From Phymatolithon calcareum (Eukaryota > Rhodophyta > Florideophyceae > Hapalidiales): a DNA stretch of 64,000 nt. How positions within the stretch are numbered: the first letter of the stretch is position 1; every line of letters starts with the position of its first letter. Position numbers and translations under genes: made by a program. Below the pieces are notes generated by a model that saw nothing but the letters and a program-made list of their open reading frames with translations, was not told the origin of the DNA and did no database searches. The stretch covers positions 2,418,001-2,482,000 of the forward strand of contig OZ345364.1 in the NCBI GenBank assembly GCA_977006965.1, written 5' to 3'. Positions 63,748-64,000 of this stretch are shown here, one piece after another.

Positions 63748-64000
63748 TTAGTGCTTAAGAATACTCAGAGTTGGGTCTCCTTTAAGAGCGAAAGCTTTGC
63801 GGTAGGAAAGCGTAGTAGATTTTGTGTCCGGAATGTTTTCTAGAAACATATCGATCAACTCGTGCAACTCCAGGTCAGTTGCCGTAAGGGCCATGACGGG
63901 ACGCGGCGGAGGTACAACAGGCGCATCTCCTTCTTTAGAGATAGCCCGCTGAAGCTGCTGGAAAGGGATCCCTATAGGGTTGATTTGCAGTGCCGGAAAC
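63748..64000 (-). CDS. C-terminal end of an unknown protein (runs off the window)
   Basis: The minus-strand frame is open from the window edge to a TAA at 63748-63750, at least 83 codons. It reads a Pro-rich segment (VVPPPRPV) and then an amphipathic helical end (TDLELHELIDMFLENIP). The balanced composition and lack of stops suggest coding sequence. No family is recognised from the fragment. The 5' part lies beyond 64000. Confidence 0.4.
   Translation of the reverse strand, partial: FPALQINPIGIPFQQLQRAISKEGDAPVVPPPRPVMALTATDLELHELIDMFLENIPDTKSTTLSYRKAFALKGDPTLSILKH

Noticed and set aside
1-64000. CRISPR arrays, bacterial operons, phage genes
   Set aside because: No spaced direct repeats, ribosome-binding-site-led gene strings or phage structural genes were seen. 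The content is eukaryotic.

Overview
The window reads as nuclear DNA of a eukaryote. It shows TATA-driven retroelements, a Ty1/copia element with a half-tRNA-type primer site, non-LTR (LINE-type) retrotransposons, a probable 69-bp GT-AG intron, an F-box protein and secreted Kelch-repeat proteins. Host-type genes are few, short and mostly intron-poor. A compact-gene, transposon-rich alga (a red alga would fit) is my best guess, but nothing in the sequence settles the taxon.

The dominant theme is layered retrotransposition. At least fifteen pieces of related non-LTR elements are present. Eight end in short target-site duplications that I could read directly (9-16 nt), almost all are 5'-truncated, and they fall into several families by their 3' ends. 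They sit inside each other (20133-20720 inside 19418-20913), inside a host gene (57567-57853 inside an FkbM-type methyltransferase gene), and inside a long palindrome (6208-12891). The last one was itself hit by a structurally complete Ty1/copia element (7542-12211) with one uninterrupted 1,353-codon polyprotein, nearly identical LTRs and a 5-bp target duplication. It is the youngest-looking mobile element here.

Region by region: 1-2551 LINE relic broken by two LTR-like insertions; 2856-3899 a hAT-like DNA transposon relic with clear ends; 4762-6165 a decayed secreted Kelch gene; 6208-12891 LINE plus nested copia; 15222-16166 a hypothetical gene; 17043-22247 a field of LINE tails and gene fragments; 23244-23825 a secreted protein; 27655-29205 a multi-pass membrane protein; 29332-31900 LINEs; 32494-33393 an F-box/zinc protein; 34280-34740 LINE relic; 36388-36933 a repeated small gene; 38243-40130 the second copy of the Kelch block; 41420-41968 a probable two-exon gene; 42236-50509 a cluster of three large genes that includes a Transposase_21-like protein; 51-57 kb almost gene-free; 57343-58641 the interrupted FkbM gene; 58753-60450 LINE relic; 63748-64000 the C-terminal end of a gene that runs off the window.

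The most unusual signal is not a gene. Perfect or near-perfect palindromes with unrelated stems are scattered through the window (58 bp at 46393, 48 bp at 6160, 40 bp at 54549, 36 bp at 13614). At three places two unrelated palindromes abut with no spacer, in the pattern A-A'-B-B'. That is the scar expected if both ends of a double-strand break fold back, copy themselves and are then joined. Two of these three places lie at the matching ends of the duplicated Kelch block.
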